DNA of 7,879 nucleotides, from assembly GCA_043736395.1 (NCBI GenBank), contig JAYTCQ010000162.1, forward strand, positions 1 to 7,879. Direction: 5' to 3'. Below the pieces are notes generated by a model. It ran no database searches. It saw nothing but the letters and a program-made list of their open reading frames with translations, and was not told the DNA's origin. Source of the DNA: JAFDVL01 sp043736395. GTDB lineage: Bacteria > Acidobacteriota > Blastocatellia > RBC074. A program made the position numbers and the translations under genes. Shown here piece after piece: positions 6,163 through 7,879 of this stretch. Position 1 is the stretch's first letter; every line of letters begins with the position of its first letter.

Positions 6163-7491
6163 ATGGAAGATTACTCAATTGAATCGGCAATAAGTCGGAT
6201 TAATGATGCAAGAACAAAAGTATATTTTCAGGAAGTTTTCAGTTCGTACGTTAATGGAAATTATCGCTCAGCAATAGTGATGCTTTGGTCGGTAGTTATT
6301 TGTGACTTGATCTATAAACTTCAACATTTACGAGATATTGATAATGATTCTATTGCTAGATCAATCCTCGAGCGTATCGAACGAAAACAACAGGACAATC
6401 CTAAAAACCCTGAATGGGAAGCTGAGCTATTAAAGCAAGTGCGTGACAGAACGGAACTTTTAGATCATGCAGAGCATCAGAATCTTATTTATTTACAGGA
6501 TAATCGCCATTTGTCCGCACATCCAGTTTTAGGAGAGTCTGATTTACTCTTCAGTCCAAATAAAGAGACCGTACGTGCAATCATAAGAAATGCCTTAGAT
6601 GCTGTTCTCTTAAAGCCACCAATTCTTACCAAAAAGATTTCAGAGGCAATAGTTTTGGATTTAGCAGAGAAGAGAGATGTGCTAATCAAAGATGATGATT
6701 TGAGGCGTTATTTGGAGGCACGGTATCTTCGTAATTTAAAGTTTTCAATTGAATCACATTTATTTCGTACTCTTTGGAAATTTGTTTTTCAGTTAATGAA
6801 CGAAAATACCAATATCAATAGACAGGTTAATTTTAGAACTATTAAAGTTCTTTATGTGAGACACCCCGCAGAAGTGAGGAGGTATATCGAAAATCACAGA
6901 GATTATTTCAGTAATATCAGTACAGGTGAGCCATTAAGTTATTTAATTGATTTTCTCGGAGAAGCACCTACTGTCTACAACCTCTTAAATGATTCAGCTA
7001 AAGTGCTGATTAATAATATGTTAAGCGGTAATTTAAATTTATTTTCATCAGCTTATTTCTTAAATGAGAGTTTTCAAAATCATCTCGAACAGATTAAGTT
7101 AAAGATCGTGGAGGAGGGAAGATTAGCTACTTATGATAACTCGTTAATTCAAGGAAAAACGTTTAGTTTGCTATATGGTGTGTCAGTAAATGAAAGATGT
7201 GAGGCATCCGTTCTTGATATTGCGATTGAATCATATGTTAGAAGTGCAAATTTTGATGATGCGAATTACGCATTTAATAATTTGATTGCGCCTTACCTCT
7301 CTAAGTTTTCAAAATCTCAATTAACAACCTTACTTGAAGGTATTGAGGGCAATGACCAAACGTGGCTTCGTAAGAAGGCGCAAGTTGATCACAAACAATT
7401 AAAAGAACGATTTGATCAGGTATTTGATGAGGGCTTTGATTATTCTGTATATCCTAACTTTATGAGGCAAAGACCAATATTAAAGATTTGA
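6163..7491 (+). CDS. HEPN-like domain protein of unknown function (candidate defence/RNase protein)
   Basis: This 442-residue protein from ATG 6163 is soluble and mostly helical, with no signal peptide or membrane helix. The N-terminal 150 residues look HEPN-like: a long helix (NYRSAIVMLWSVVICDLIYK, 33-52), a charged helical stretch (about 64-105), then NRHLSAHP with an R-x4-H motif (Arg115, His120), the signature of HEPN ribonucleases in toxin-antitoxin, abortive-infection and CRISPR effectors. Residues 170-442 are helical and unrecognised; they could be a sensor or partner-binding part. A GTG at 6127 would add 12 residues encoded largely by the hexamer repeat, so ATG is preferred. The gene is far more AT-rich than its neighbours (20 of 60 GC at 6181-6240; 13 of 60 at 7021-7080), which points to horizontal acquisition. 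It stands alone and faces the xisI gene. The HEPN call rests on motif and helix pattern; nuclease activity and defence role are inference. Confidence 0.75.
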   Translation: MEDYSIESAISRINDARTKVYFQEVFSSYVNGNYRSAIVMLWSVVICDLIYKLQHLRDIDNDSIARSILERIERKQQDNPKNPEWEAELLKQVRDRTELLDHAEHQNLIYLQDNRHLSAHPVLGESDLLFSPNKETVRAIIRNALDAVLLKPPILTKKISEAIVLDLAEKRDVLIKDDDLRRYLEARYLRNLKFSIESHLFRTLWKFVFQLMNENTNINRQVNFRTIKVLYVRHPAEVRRYIENHRDYFSNISTGEPLSYLIDFLGEAPTVYNLLNDSAKVLINNMLSGNLNLFSSAYFLNESFQNHLEQIKLKIVEEGRLATYDNSLIQGKTFSLLYGVSVNERCEASVLDIAIESYVRSANFDDANYAFNNLIAPYLSKFSKSQLTTLLEGIEGNDQTWLRKKAQVDHKQLKERFDQVFDEGFDYSVYPNFMRQRPILKI

Positions 7492-7533
7492 AATTCTGAT
7501 CGGACATCAACTGTAAAGCTAAGGTTTTACGAA

Positions 7534-7629
7534 TTATTTTACAATACTCGCCACCCCATATTTCGCCGCCTCTTCCTTCGCTAATCTCATCTCCGGTAAA
7601 TCCTCATCTGCCTTTTTATGGTTTTGCAA
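7534..7629 (-). other. Open in-frame extension after the xisI stop (31 codons)
   Basis: Immediately after the XisI stop the same minus-strand frame continues open for 31 codons to a second TAA at 7534-7536. The peptide is hydrophilic and helix-like (ADEDLPEMRLAKEEAAKYG and ending ASIVK), with coding-like composition. It is not part of the XisI family's normal C-terminus. It may be the leftover 3' end of another gene, a readthrough tail, or chance. An internal ATG could encode only 18 residues. Confidence 0.3.
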
Positions 7630-7879
7630 TTAGGCGAAAGCCAATTCATTAGCAGGTTGATGAGAAGCGATAATCAAATCTTCTGGCGCAATCCCCGACT
7701 GAATTAATTCACGTGCAACTTCGGCATCCGTTGCATCGCGCTCTACATGCACTTTGTTTTCAGCGATACGAAAATGCATGACAACGTCGTGAACGCGGCG
7801 CGATTTTTCATTCCAGCCAATATCCAGAACTAAGAATTCATCTCGTTCGGCGTCGTGGATAGCACAGGTATGGATGTGA
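7630..7879 (-). CDS. xisI: XisI family protein, C-terminal part (5' end outside window)
   Basis: The minus strand from 7878 to the TAA at 7630-7632 encodes 82 residues matching the C-terminal three quarters of XisI (family length about 110): LVLDIGWNEKSRRVHDVVMHF at 16-36 corresponds to the conserved GW..RRVH..HF core, followed by the KVHVERDATD strand-turn (42-51), the VARELIQSGIAPEDLIIASH helix region (54-73) and a short end in ELAFA. XisI was named as a control factor for excision of the fdxN element in heterocyst-forming cyanobacteria and is usually encoded beside xisH, whose product has a nuclease-like fold; the xisH partner would be expected beyond the right edge. The tail after HQP is slightly shorter than usual. 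GC content is host-like (29 of 60 at 7741-7800), unlike the convergent HEPN-like gene. The biochemical role of the family outside cyanobacteria is unclear. Confidence 0.85.
   Translation of the reverse strand, partial: HIHTCAIHDAERDEFLVLDIGWNEKSRRVHDVVMHFRIAENKVHVERDATDAEVARELIQSGIAPEDLIIASHQPANELAFA

Noticed and set aside
7512..7542. Possible bidirectional terminator between the HEPN-like and xisI genes
   Set aside because: Only a 5-bp GTAAA/TTTAC pairing was found, too weak to support a terminator.

Overview
The window looks like a bacterial chromosome of moderate GC content, from a Gram-negative lineage. A large secreted S46 dipeptidyl peptidase, genes without clear Shine-Dalgarno sequences, interspersed palindromic repeats and a XisI gene fit soil or aquatic groups such as Acidobacteriota (Blastocatellia), but this placement is a guess from gene content.

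Layout: (1) bases 2-139 are the 3' end of an unrecognised plus-strand gene. (2) Bases 171-280 hold a long imperfect palindrome whose arms are built of 9-nt units. (3) Bases 323-2374 encode an exported S46 serine exopeptidase with a complete His/Asp/Ser triad; its stop codon lies inside a second, REP-like palindrome (2371-2432). (4) Bases 2458-5739 are a tightly packed three-gene operon: a class I aldolase of the DapA/NanA family broken by one in-frame TAA, an MFS transporter and an exported BNR/sialidase-like protein. Both junctions overlap (4 and 11 nt). Together they read as a sialic-acid or related sugar-acid scavenging set: release outside the cytoplasm, import, aldol cleavage. The last step is apparently disabled or depends on readthrough. 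(5) Bases 5740-6162 are a gene-poor spacer with a hairpin and possible gene remnants on the minus strand. (6) Bases 6163-7491 are a strikingly AT-rich gene for a protein with a HEPN-like N-terminal region carrying an R-x4-H motif; it is the best candidate for an undescribed defence or RNA-targeting protein. (7) Bases 7630-7879 on the minus strand are the C-terminal part of a XisI-family gene, convergent with the HEPN-like gene and followed by an unusual in-frame open extension of 31 codons.

The left part is ordinary catabolic and proteolytic housekeeping at about 50% GC or more in sampled stretches. The right part looks like accessory DNA: a 22-33% GC insertion-like gene next to a XisI gene of host-like composition. 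No tRNA, rRNA, CRISPR array or transposase was seen.
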